Source of the DNA: Flavobacteriaceae bacterium
GTDB taxonomy: Bacteria > Bacteroidota > Bacteroidia > Flavobacteriales > Flavobacteriaceae
Assembly: GCA_947472705.1 (NCBI GenBank)
Contig: CANJDA010000004.1
Location: forward strand, 1-32,179
Direction: 5' to 3'
DNA length: 32,179 nucleotides
The notes under the pieces were generated by a model. That model saw nothing but the letters and a program-made list of their open reading frames with translations, made no database searches and was not told the origin of the DNA. Of the stretch, positions 1 to 7,413 are shown one piece after another. Positions within the stretch are counted from its first letter, which is position 1; every line of letters starts with the position of its first letter. Made by a program: the position numbers and the translations under genes.

Positions 1-742
1 CATTTGCAATATTAGCGGTAATAAGTGACCCTCCTTTTTCCGCACTTTCTATTACTATAGTTGCTTCACTCATGCCGGCAACTATTCTATTTCGTCTTAC
101 AAAGTTTTCCTTATCTGGATTTGAACTGCTCCAAAATTCAGTGATAAAACCTCCATTTTGTTCCATCTTGGCAACATATTTTTTATGCGATTTTGGATAA
201 ATTTGATTTAATCCATGCGCCAACACACCAATGGTTTGCAAATTATTTTCCATCGCAGCTTGATGTGCCACAATATCAACTCCATAAGCAAAACCGCTAA
301 CGATAATAGGATTGAAAATAGCTAAATCTTCTATGAGTTTTTTGGTAAATTCAGCACCATAGGTAGTAACTTGTCTTGTACCAACAATGCTAATTAATTT
401 GCGCTTTTGAAAATCAAATTTACCTGAGGCAAATAATAAAACTGGACCATCAATGCAATGCTTTAATCTTTCAGGATAATCTTCATTTTGAAAATATAAA
501 ACGTTGATTTTTTCATTTTCGATATAACGCATTTCTAGTTCGGCTTTTTCAAAAACCGCCTTGTCCTTTAATTTTTTTTGCAATACATTACCAATACCAT
601 CAATTCCTTTGAGTTGAGATGGTTTAGTTTTGAATACATCTTCTGCTGAACCACAATGGCTTATCAGTTTTTTGGCTACAATATCTCCGACACCTTCTAC
701 TCGTAATAAGGCTAAATTGTAAAAAAGCTCGTTTGTTTTCAT
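1..742 (-). CDS. dprA: DNA processing protein DprA, 3' end outside window
   Basis: DprA binds incoming single-stranded DNA during natural transformation and loads RecA. I translated 247 codons from the ATG at 740-742; the frame stays open to the window edge, so the C-terminus is missing. Residues 12-60 resemble the N-terminal helix-hairpin-helix region. The Rossmann-like DprA/Smf core follows: GTRQ near 121, SGFAYGVD at 149-156, GLNQIYP near 177-183 and NFVRRNRI at 213-220, then a typical SEATIVIES strand. These are family hallmarks of the DNA-binding fold. The gene diverges from the HU/SPOR gene across a 100-base gap. No frameshift was seen. The C-terminal winged-helix part, if present, cannot be judged. 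Confidence 0.95.
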   Translation of the reverse strand, partial: MKTNELFYNLALLRVEGVGDIVAKKLISHCGSAEDVFKTKPSQLKGIDGIGNVLQKKLKDKAVFEKAELEMRYIENEKINVLYFQNEDYPERLKHCIDGPVLLFASGKFDFQKRKLISIVGTRQVTTYGAEFTKKLIEDLAIFNPIIVSGFAYGVDIVAHQAAMENNLQTIGVLAHGLNQIYPKSHKKYVAKMEQNGGFITEFWSSSNPDKENFVRRNRIVAGMSEATIVIESAEKGGSLITANIAN

Positions 743-795
743 ATCAATAAAATACTACAAAATAAATAATTTTATTTTGGATTGTTAATAAAAAT

Positions 796-804
796 TGTGG
801 ATAA
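796..804 (-). promoter_or_regulatory. Perfect DnaA-box sequence
   Basis: Read on the minus strand the nine bases are TTATCCACA, the consensus DnaA box. It lies in the 100-base gap between divergent dprA and the HU/SPOR gene, just upstream of the latter's -33 element. It is a single site with no cluster around it, so it may be regulatory or chance. Confidence 0.35.
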
Positions 805-807
805 TTT

Positions 808-837
808 TTTGATACTACTATTGTTTCTTTAAATTTG
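808..837 (+). promoter_or_regulatory. Bacteroidetes-type promoter of the HU/SPOR gene
   Basis: TTTG at 808-811, an 18-base spacer, then TAAATTTG at 830-837 match the Bacteroidetes sigma factor pattern (TTTG, 17-23 bases, TAnnTTTG). The expected transcription start is near 841, only a couple of bases before the ATG at 843, so the message may be effectively leaderless. Confidence 0.6.
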
Positions 838-842
838 TCGGT

Positions 843-1790
843 ATGAAGATTGAACAATACATTTCCCAATTATTATACCGATATCAATGTGTTACTGTTC
901 CAGGTTTTGGAGCGTTTCTCACTGAATTTCATTCGGCGCAATTGGATGAAAATGCTCATTCTTTTTACCCTCCCAAAAAACTGATTTCTTTCAATCCTTT
1001 CCTAAAAAACAATGACGGATTATTAGCCAATCATTTGGCACAAGCCGAAAAGGTTTCTTATGAAGTTGCTGTAAATGCAATTCAGAATGAAGTGTCAGAT
1101 TGGAAAACTAAAATTCAAGAATTGGGTCGTTTATCAGTAAAAAACATTGGCGATTTTTCGCTAAATGCTGAAAAAAATATTGTTTTTGATCCGGTTGATC
1201 AAATTAATTATTTAAAAGAATCGTTTGGCTTAAGTTCCTTTATTTCTCCTGCGGTTAAACGAGAAGTATACAAAGAACAAGTTGAAGTACTTGAAGAAAA
1301 AGCACCTATTGCTTTCACTCCAGAAAAAAGAAGAAGTTATAAAGCCTTGAAATATGCTGCTATTATAACCCTTTCATTAGGGTTAACAAGTGTATTAGGA
1401 TATAAGTTATATGATAATTATTTAGAACAGGTGCAACAAGAAACCTTGTTGGTACAATCGAATGTTCAGAAAAAAATTAATCAAAAAATTCAGGAAGCTA
1501 CTTTCTTTATTGAGAATCCATTACCAGCGGTAACTCTAACTGTTCCATCAGAAAAAGACACGCCTTACCATGTTGTTGCTGGCGCTTTCCGATTAGAATC
1601 CAATGCTGAAAATGCCTATCAATCGTTATTAAAATTAGGCTTTAAAGCCAAAAGATTACCTGCCAACAAGCATGGTTTACTGCCCGTACTTTACGGAAGT
1701 TACTCTTCTTATAACGAAGCACAAGAGGCCATGAAAAGCATTAAACGCCTTGACAATAAAGATGCTTGGTTATTAATACAAGAATTATAA
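843..1790 (+). CDS. HU-CCDC81-like and SPOR domain membrane protein
   Basis: 315 residues. Residues 1 to about 130 resemble the paired HU-like (CCDC81-type prokaryotic HU) domains common in Bacteroidetes (VPGFGAFLTEF, LISFNPFLKNNDGLL, GRLSVKNIGDFSL). A basic linker follows, then one membrane helix around 168-188, a charged stretch, and a C-terminal SPOR domain from about 240 (YHVVAGAF, LGFKAKRLP, VLYGSYSSYNEA). SPOR domains bind peptidoglycan stripped of stem peptides, usually at division sites. The topology suggests a cytoplasmic HU part and a periplasmic SPOR part, so it might link DNA or cytoplasmic partners to the wall; that role is inference. The start is fixed by the promoter at 808-837. 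A terminator follows directly. Confidence 0.85.
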   Translation: MKIEQYISQLLYRYQCVTVPGFGAFLTEFHSAQLDENAHSFYPPKKLISFNPFLKNNDGLLANHLAQAEKVSYEVAVNAIQNEVSDWKTKIQELGRLSVKNIGDFSLNAEKNIVFDPVDQINYLKESFGLSSFISPAVKREVYKEQVEVLEEKAPIAFTPEKRRSYKALKYAAIITLSLGLTSVLGYKLYDNYLEQVQQETLLVQSNVQKKINQKIQEATFFIENPLPAVTLTVPSEKDTPYHVVAGAFRLESNAENAYQSLLKLGFKAKRLPANKHGLLPVLYGSYSSYNEAQEAMKSIKRLDNKDAWLLIQEL

Positions 1791-1794
1791 AATT

Positions 1795-1817
1795 ATCCCG
1801 ATTTCTCGGGATTTTTT
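1795..1817 (+). terminator. Rho-independent terminator of HU/SPOR gene
   Basis: A perfect 7-bp stem (ATCCCGA/TCGGGAT, 1795-1801 and 1806-1812) with a TTTC loop runs into a T tract to 1817. It starts four bases after the stop codon. Confidence 0.85.
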
Positions 1818-1829
1818 ATTTGTTGTAAT

Positions 1830-1837
1830 TACCTTTG
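1830..1837 (+). promoter_or_regulatory. -7 element of the thioesterase promoter
   Basis: TACCTTTG fits TAnnTTTG and is placed to give a leader of about 10 bases before the ATG at 1851. The -33 region would fall inside the upstream terminator hairpin and is not a clear match. Confidence 0.45.
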
Positions 1838-1850
1838 CCAAAAATATGTT

Positions 1851-2360
1851 ATGACTCCAAAACATCCTTCTGAATCTTTAACGATTTTGACCGATTTGGT
1901 CTTGCCTAGTGAAACCAATCCTTTAAATAACCTTTTTGGGGGTGAGTTATTAGCCCGAATGGACAGAGCTGCAAGCATAGCCGCAAGAAGACATTCTCGA
2001 AGAATTACTGTTACAGCTTCGGTAAATCATGTGGCTTTTAACCGTTCTATTCCTCTAGGAAGTGTTGTTACCATTGAAGCTAAAGTCTCACGAGCATTTA
2101 ATTCATCCATGGAAATTTTTCTTGATGTGTGGATTGAAGATAGAGAATCAGGTATTCGAACTAAAGCCAATGAAGCCATTTATACTTTTGTCGCAGTAAA
2201 CGAAACGGGAAACCCTTTAACCGTTCCTCAAATAGAACCACAAACAGAACTAGAAAAAGAGCGATTTGACGCTGCTCTACGAAGAAAACAATTGAGTCTT
2301 GTTTTAGCAGGGAAAATGAGCCCTCATGACGCAACCGAACTAAAAGCGCTGTTTGTTTAA
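1851..2360 (+). CDS. Acyl-CoA thioesterase, hotdog fold (YciA/ACOT type)
   Basis: 169 residues, normal for single-hotdog thioesterases that hydrolyse acyl-CoA to free acid and CoA in the cytoplasm. Key features are LPSETNPLNNLFGGELLARMD near residues 18-38, where the catalytic-loop N and the FGGELLARMD helix are typical, then ASVNHVAFNRSIPLGSVV and VSRAFNSSMEIFLDVW strands. The C-terminal helix is rich in Lys, Arg and Glu. Substrate chain length cannot be read from sequence. The stop codon ends at 2360 and the stop codon of the facing EnvC-like gene begins at 2361, so the two convergent genes abut with no spacer. Confidence 0.88.
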   Translation: MTPKHPSESLTILTDLVLPSETNPLNNLFGGELLARMDRAASIAARRHSRRITVTASVNHVAFNRSIPLGSVVTIEAKVSRAFNSSMEIFLDVWIEDRESGIRTKANEAIYTFVAVNETGNPLTVPQIEPQTELEKERFDAALRRKQLSLVLAGKMSPHDATELKALFV

Positions 2361-3623
2361 TTACATATTATAAAGCCAAGAAGCTGGGTTATTATAATTT
2401 GTGTTTTGGAGAATTAGGAATTTCAAAACCGTTTTTCCAGTGTCACCATTGGTTCTAATTTTCCCTAATGATTGTTTGGTACTAACTTTATCGCCTACAC
2501 TCACATTTACGCTGCTCAAGTTTTGGTAAACCGTAAAGAAATCTCCATGCTGTATGAACACGGCGATATTTAAAGGCGATATTTTATAAATCTTTGTTAC
2601 TTCTCCTCCAAAAACTGCTCGAGCTGAAGACCCAGCTTCGGTAGTGATTTCAACACCACTATTGTGTACCGTTAAGGTTTTATAAACTGGGTGAGGCTGA
2701 TCACCATAAGGCAACGAAACCACTCCCTTTTCAACTGGCCAAGGCAATTTTCCTTTATTGGCTCTGAAATTATTAGCTATTAATTGCCCTTCTGGGGTTA
2801 ATACAATTTTTGAAGAAGTTTCCACTGCTTTTGTATCCTCTGCCGTTGTTGTTTTTGGATTGGCTTTGGCTTTGGCTGCCGCCGTCTTTTTGTTGGCTGT
2901 CGCAATACTTTCTCTAATTAATTTTTGAATCTGAGCATCAATTTTTTTGGTTTCTTGTTGTTTTTTCTTGATTTCAGCAACAATTTTCCCTTTTTCTTTT
3001 TTGATTTGGGTGGCTATTTTTTCCTGCTCTTGCTTTTCTTTTTCAAGTCCTTGTTTTTCTATTTCGTTTTCGGCAATTAATTTTTCTTTTACCGTTTTTT
3101 GAGCGCCAATTTTAGTATTGTAATCTTCTAGTTGCGTTGTTTTTCCTTTTATTTCTTCTCCTTGCATTTTTCGATAACTCGCATATTGTTTCATATACTG
3201 CGCTCTTTTATAAGCCTGAAGGAAGTTTTGTGAAGAGAGCAAGAACATGGCTCTACTTTGTTCAGAACGGCTTTTATAGGATTTTAAAATCATCTCAGCA
3301 TAATCTTTACGAAGAATATCTAAATCCCGGTTGAGTTGGTTTATTTTTAGCTGATTGACATAAATATCATTACTTAATAATTTGGTTTGCTTTTCGGTGG
3401 TTTTAATCAGTTTTTCTTTTAAACCGATTTTTTCTTTTTGAAGCATCAATTGGGTAACTACTGATTTTTCTTTGCTTTTTACCGATTGCAATTGCTGTTC
3501 TTTCTCTTGAATCTCAAGTTGAATTTTAGCTTTACGTTCTTCGAGCTGCTCCTGTGTAGGCACTTGGCACCACGCTTGTGTTGCTAAACAAAAAAATAAA
3601 AAGGTCACAAAAAATCTTGGCAT
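2361..3623 (-). CDS. EnvC-like murein hydrolase activator with degenerate LytM domain
   Basis: 420 residues. A signal peptide (MPRFFVTFLFFCLATQAWC) is followed by a long coiled coil of Lys/Glu/Gln heptads to about 250, a linker rich in Ala, Lys and Thr, and a C-terminal LytM/M23 domain from about 300. The zinc-site positions are altered. The usual HxGxD is HNSGVE (320-325) with the spacing shifted; the later YxHLS is YQNLS (N368); the HLHFE motif is VLKF (399-402). Loss of all these ligands points to an EnvC-type activator of amidases rather than an active endopeptidase. It is the last gene of the envelope operon, 21 bases after the DUF4292 gene. Confidence 0.85.
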   Translation of the reverse strand: MPRFFVTFLFFCLATQAWCQVPTQEQLEERKAKIQLEIQEKEQQLQSVKSKEKSVVTQLMLQKEKIGLKEKLIKTTEKQTKLLSNDIYVNQLKINQLNRDLDILRKDYAEMILKSYKSRSEQSRAMFLLSSQNFLQAYKRAQYMKQYASYRKMQGEEIKGKTTQLEDYNTKIGAQKTVKEKLIAENEIEKQGLEKEKQEQEKIATQIKKEKGKIVAEIKKKQQETKKIDAQIQKLIRESIATANKKTAAAKAKANPKTTTAEDTKAVETSSKIVLTPEGQLIANNFRANKGKLPWPVEKGVVSLPYGDQPHPVYKTLTVHNSGVEITTEAGSSARAVFGGEVTKIYKISPLNIAVFIQHGDFFTVYQNLSSVNVSVGDKVSTKQSLGKIRTNGDTGKTVLKFLILQNTNYNNPASWLYNM

Positions 3624-3644
3624 GGGCTTAATGTTTTGGCAAAT

Positions 3645-4460
3645 CTAATTTATAAAAATTCTTTCATATCCTTCGGGAACACTATAAGGGAATGTAAGTT
3701 CTTCATTAAAAGTAACTGAATTATATTCGATTGAAATAGCAGTCTTCCCTTTTTTCTGAACGGCATTAATCATCAAATTTGCTGGTAAAATAGCCGTGGC
3801 ATAACCTTGAAAATTGGGATAATTCACTTCAAATTCTCTTTCTTTTTCAACTTGAATAATCTCTTGTTTTTTGAGTAAATAATGATCCTCATCAAACAAA
3901 AATGATTTTTCGGTATTATTATCTTTAGTGCTCAACTGATACGATTTATCCAATAATAGCATCGTGAAATTTTCTTTTGTCAAATCATCTATTGGTTGTC
4001 CAATTAAAAGATTTTGAATTTTAGTAAAATCTAAATCAGTTCCTAGCCATTCACTCAAAGCTTGATAATTCCCTTCAAAATAGGTGCCGTTTATTTTTTC
4101 ATAATACTTCACTTCATCGGGCGTAATCAAGGCTTTGGCCATTGTAATTCCAATAAATCGAATACTGACTAAAATCTTCTCGTCCTTTTTGATTTTGATT
4201 TCGGCAGAAACGCTTTGAGATTGCTTTTCGTCTTTATAATTAGCACTCGATCTTATGTATAACGTAGAAAAATCATTTTTATTACTGTAATGTTTTTGAA
4301 TAATATTTTCCGAAGTAACCTCATTGCTGTCTTTAACTGCATTAGTTATTACAGGTTTGTTCTCTGCTAAAACAGTTTTCGATTTACAAGACACGAGCAT
4401 TTGCGAACTGGAGAAGCAAACTAAAAAAATTACCAAGCGGAAATAAATCAAATTTTTCAT
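3645..4460 (-). CDS. DUF4292 family outer-membrane lipoprotein
   Basis: 271 residues. The N-terminus has a hydrophobic signal and a lipobox-like LVSC near residue 25, so it is probably a lipoprotein. The body is mostly predicted beta strand (SVSAEIKIKKDEKILVSIRFIGITMAKALITPDEVKYYEK, here cited by its extremes only), resembling LolA/LppX-like folds, and matches what I know of DUF4292. Its start overlaps the TPR gene's stop by one base (TAATG), suggesting coupled translation. A role in moving lipid or lipoprotein across the periplasm is speculation from fold resemblance and from its EnvC and TPR neighbours. Confidence 0.75.
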   Translation of the reverse strand: MKNLIYFRLVIFLVCFSSSQMLVSCKSKTVLAENKPVITNAVKDSNEVTSENIIQKHYSNKNDFSTLYIRSSANYKDEKQSQSVSAEIKIKKDEKILVSIRFIGITMAKALITPDEVKYYEKINGTYFEGNYQALSEWLGTDLDFTKIQNLLIGQPIDDLTKENFTMLLLDKSYQLSTKDNNTEKSFLFDEDHYLLKKQEIIQVEKEREFEVNYPNFQGYATAILPANLMINAVQKKGKTAISIEYNSVTFNEELTFPYSVPEGYERIFIN

Positions 4461-5812
4461 TATCCCTTTTTGTTTTTTATTAGCTCATTGGCTTTGGTAA
4501 AATAACTTTCTTTCTTTTTCAAATTCCCCAATCCATTATAAGCTTCTCCTAATTGAATATTGAAATTGATTTCCAAGGCAGTGTCATCAACTACAAAATC
4601 TAGCCCTGATTCTAATAAATTAGCTGCTTTTTTAAAGTTTTTTAATTGATTATAGGCCAATCCAGCATAATAATAATACTGGGGTTGCGTTGGAAAAATC
4701 TGCGTCAAATCCTCTGCTCTTTTGGCTAAAATGTCAAATTGTTGGTTTTCAGTATAAGCTTGAAGTAGTAATTGTTGTGCTTCTGTATCTTCTTCAGCGT
4801 TTTTTAAATGCATTTCTAAATATTTAATCGCTTTTATCCAATCAGCTTTAGCATAATAAAACTTGGCTATTTCTTTGGCAACCTGTACTCCTTTATCATT
4901 ATCAAAATAGGAAATGGCTTTGTCTAAATCAAGTTCGTATTTTGGGTTGTTTTTGGCAAAAATTAAAAATTCGTTGAGGATTCTGTGCTTTATTTTTTGG
5001 TCTATTTTTTTGCTTGACAATACGATGTTCATCGCTTTAACAGCATTGTCACCATCGTTATTATTTAAGTGAAACTTAAACAAACTCACCTGTGCCCAAT
5101 CGGATGTTGGAATAGCGGCTTCTAATTTCTTTGCAATTTCTAGTGCCTTTTCTTCTTGATTGCTTTGCGAATACAAATAAATCAAGGAAATGTAATTGGA
5201 TTCATCTTTTGGGAATTTTTTTATTTGCTCCAAAAGATTGTTTTTTTCTGCCGATTGGTATTTGGCATCTTTTAAAATATCAGCCTTATACAATTCCCGT
5301 TTATCCGTCTTACCGTATTTGGTATTCAGTTCGTTAATGAGTTCCAGTGCTTTATCATACTGTTGGGTATTCATATATAACGACGTCAAATCTTCTTTGT
5401 AATCATCGTTAAATGTTACCAATTTTTCCACTATGCTGATGGCTCGATTGTAATCTTGAGTGGCATAACAAACATCATACATCCCTACAAAAGCCCAACG
5501 GTTTTTGGGGTCCATTTTGGTTACCTTTTCAAAATTATCATAGGCCTCTTTGTATTTTTTTTGGGCCAAATAATTTTTCCCAAATTCAAAATAAACGATA
5601 GGATCTTCGGGATTGGCTTCTTTACATTTTTCTAGAGCTTCAATTGCTTTGTCATAGTTTTCGATGCTTTTTTGCTTTATTGCTTCGTAGAAATTATCTT
5701 CAAATCCATTGTCTAAAACTACTACATCATGTTCGGGTTCTTTTTGACCCAAAGTAATATTGGGAAGGCATAACATTCCAATTAATAAACTATAAATTCC
5801 TAATTTCTTCAT
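4460..5812 (-). CDS. Tetratricopeptide repeat protein, exported
   Basis: 450 residues. An N-terminal signal peptide (KKLGIYSLLIGMLCLPNITLG) is followed by TPR-like helical repeats over almost the whole length, for example AIEALEKCKEANPEDPIVYF, YKEAYDNFEKVTKMDPKNRW and a final pair near 380-440. TPR arrays are protein-protein scaffolds; the partner is unknown. No lipobox cysteine follows the signal, so it is probably soluble periplasmic. It is 8 bases downstream of the nucleotidyltransferase gene and overlaps the DUF4292 gene by one base, so the three are almost surely co-transcribed. Confidence 0.8.
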   Translation of the reverse strand: MKKLGIYSLLIGMLCLPNITLGQKEPEHDVVVLDNGFEDNFYEAIKQKSIENYDKAIEALEKCKEANPEDPIVYFEFGKNYLAQKKYKEAYDNFEKVTKMDPKNRWAFVGMYDVCYATQDYNRAISIVEKLVTFNDDYKEDLTSLYMNTQQYDKALELINELNTKYGKTDKRELYKADILKDAKYQSAEKNNLLEQIKKFPKDESNYISLIYLYSQSNQEEKALEIAKKLEAAIPTSDWAQVSLFKFHLNNNDGDNAVKAMNIVLSSKKIDQKIKHRILNEFLIFAKNNPKYELDLDKAISYFDNDKGVQVAKEIAKFYYAKADWIKAIKYLEMHLKNAEEDTEAQQLLLQAYTENQQFDILAKRAEDLTQIFPTQPQYYYYAGLAYNQLKNFKKAANLLESGLDFVVDDTALEINFNIQLGEAYNGLGNLKKKESYFTKANELIKNKKG

Positions 5813-5820
5813 GTTGATTT

Positions 5821-6831
5821 TTATTCTAGAACCGAATAATCTCCAATACTTATACTTTTAAAATCACCATCAAATGTAGCGTGATTTCCAATCATGGCAT
5901 TATCTAATTTCGCATTTTTAATATGAGCATGAGTTTGAACCAAACTATTTTGGATTTTAGTATTGGTTACATGAGTGCCTTTCCCTAAAGAAACATTTGG
6001 CCCCACAACCGAATTAATCAATACTACATCTTCTCCAATGTAACATGGAGGTATGATGGTTGAATTTTCTATTCTCACATCATAATCTACCAAATGTTCT
6101 CCGTCATTGTGCAAAAAGGTAAGCATTCTTGAGTTGGTCTCTACTGTCACGTCTTTGTTACCACAATCCATCCAAGCATCAACCTCTCCAGGCACAAATT
6201 TCATTCCTTTGGCCATCATTTGCTTAATGCCATCGTTAATTTGGTATTCCCCACCGTGAATGATATTGTTGTCTAAAACATACTGCAGCTCATTCTTTAA
6301 AACAGCAGCGTCTTTAAAATAATATATTCCAATAACCGCTAGGTCAGAAACAAATTCTTTTGGTTTTTCTACCAACTCTACTATTTCATTAGCTTCGTTT
6401 AACTGAATAACTCCAAAGGCTTCTGGTTGGTCTACTTGCTTAACCCAAATTACGCTGTCAGCGCTTTGATCTAAATCAAAATCGGCACGAATTAAAGTAT
6501 CGGCATAAGCTATTACTGCTGGTCCGCTCAAAGAATCTTTGGCACACATAATGGCATGACCCGTTCCTAAAGCTTCGTTTTGGTAATATATTTTTCCTTG
6601 TGAACCCAGCTTTTCGGCAATGGCTATCAAATCTTCTTCTACTTTTTTACCGAAGCTTTCATGTATTATAAAAGCAATCTCGTCTATCTTTTGACCCAAA
6701 ACTCCTGCAATGTCTTCTACCAAACGGTGAACAATGGGTTTTCCAGCAATAGGAATTAATGGTTTTGGAATGGTTAATGTATGTGGGCGAAGTCGTGAAC
6801 CACGGCCCGCCATTGGAACTATTATTTTCAT
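5821..6831 (-). CDS. Sugar-phosphate nucleotidyltransferase with left-handed beta-helix tail
   Basis: 336 residues. Enzymes of this class join a sugar 1-phosphate to an NTP to make an NDP-sugar for surface polysaccharides. The N-terminal signature GRGSRLRPHTLTIPKPLIP begins at residue 9 and is followed by GKPI; the conserved Asp of the metal site is in YADTL near 109-113, and EKPKEF near 156 is typical. From about 245 the chain shows hexapeptide-type repeats (IENSTIIPPCYIGEDVVL, VVGPNVSLGKGTHV), as in RmlA- and GlmU-like enzymes. Sugar and base specificity cannot be assigned. It is separated from dut by the inserted IVP gene. Confidence 0.85.
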   Translation of the reverse strand: MKIIVPMAGRGSRLRPHTLTIPKPLIPIAGKPIVHRLVEDIAGVLGQKIDEIAFIIHESFGKKVEEDLIAIAEKLGSQGKIYYQNEALGTGHAIMCAKDSLSGPAVIAYADTLIRADFDLDQSADSVIWVKQVDQPEAFGVIQLNEANEIVELVEKPKEFVSDLAVIGIYYFKDAAVLKNELQYVLDNNIIHGGEYQINDGIKQMMAKGMKFVPGEVDAWMDCGNKDVTVETNSRMLTFLHNDGEHLVDYDVRIENSTIIPPCYIGEDVVLINSVVGPNVSLGKGTHVTNTKIQNSLVQTHAHIKNAKLDNAMIGNHATFDGDFKSISIGDYSVLE

Positions 6832-6862
6832 TTAAATCTTATTTTAACTTCAACATTCGCTA

Positions 6863-6930
6863 TTCAAAATTCGTTGTTCAACATTTGAATTTTGAACATT
6901 CAACTTGGAATTATGAATCTTGAAATGTTT
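6863..6930. repeat. Flanking repeat, left copy, with two hairpins
   Basis: This lies between the IVP stop and the nucleotidyltransferase start. It shares two blocks with 7320-7410: 6863-6885 versus 7320-7342 (one mismatch in 23) and 6887-6911 versus 7367-7391 (one mismatch in 25), in the same orientation. The copy holds perfect arms TTCAAAATTC (6863-6872) and GAATTTTGAA (6887-6896). A second stem joins AACATT (6895-6900) and AATGTT (6924-6929), extended by CAA/TTG. Confidence 0.8.
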
Positions 6931-6939
6931 TTATTACTC

Positions 6940-7299
6940 TTATTTTTTACTTCTTGATGTTGCTATACTTTTTACAAAAATGGATATTAATTCGTCATTT
7001 TCTTTTAGTATGACAATCAAATCTTCTTCTTCCTTTATATATAATTTTGCTTTATAAATAATTTTCAAACAAGAATGTGTTTCTCTCAATTCTTTTAAAA
7101 CAAGCGACATTTTATGAATAAAATCATTTCTAGATTCTGCACTTTGAGCTTCACTATAATTTAAAGAAGGTGCTGTTCCCGATCTTACAATTTGACCCGA
7201 CAAATGATTTCCTGCTTTTGTTGCTTTTAAATGGTCTGTAATATTGATTATTTGAACTGCAAAATCAATTAGCCTTTCATGTAAATCATATTTTACCAT
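6940..7299 (-). CDS. Four-helix bundle protein (23S rRNA intervening-sequence protein family)
   Basis: 119 residues. All-helical, with the family's landmarks: DLHERLIDFAVQIINIT at 5-21, the SGQIVRSGTAPSLNYSEAQ stretch at about 34-52 and MSLVLKELRETHSCLKII near 64-81. Proteins of this family (PF05635) were first seen inside 23S rRNA insertions and are related to the Avd protein of diversity-generating retroelements; their own function is unsettled. This copy is not in an rRNA gene. It sits inside an envelope operon between dut and the nucleotidyltransferase, flanked on both sides by a hairpin-bearing repeat, which suggests an inserted cassette. The ATG is at 7297-7299; no ribosome-binding site stands out. 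Confidence 0.85.
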   Translation of the reverse strand: MVKYDLHERLIDFAVQIINITDHLKATKAGNHLSGQIVRSGTAPSLNYSEAQSAESRNDFIHKMSLVLKELRETHSCLKIIYKAKLYIKEEEDLIVILKENDELISIFVKSIATSRSKK

Positions 7300-7319
7300 A
7301 GTTTGTTTTAATTAAATAC

Positions 7320-7410
7320 TTCAAAATTCGTTATTCAACATTCATCATTCAACATTCAGCTATTCAGAATTTTGAACACTCAACTTGGAATGTTCAATGT
7401 TGAAGTGTTT
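7320..7410. repeat. Flanking repeat, right copy, with two hairpins and a 14-bp tandem
   Basis: Second copy of the element at 6863-6930, same orientation, ending three bases short of the dut stop. Arms TTCAAAATTC (7320-7329) and GAATTTTGAA (7367-7376) are conserved, but the loop is 37 bases rather than 14. It contains a 14-base unit twice (7333-7346 and 7347-7360, one mismatch). The second stem pairs AACACT (7375-7380) with AGTGTT (7404-7409), a T-A to C-G change relative to the left copy. Confidence 0.8.
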
Positions 7411-7413
7411 TAA

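Noticed and set aside
796..804. Chromosomal origin of replication
   Set aside because: One DnaA box only, no AT-rich unwinding cluster, no dnaA or dnaN nearby.
6940..7299. 23S rRNA gene implied by the IVP family name
   Set aside because: No rRNA sequence flanks the gene; the neighbours are protein genes.
7333..7360. Possible CRISPR-like or satellite array
   Set aside because: Only two 14-base units with no spacers; part of the IVP flanking repeat.
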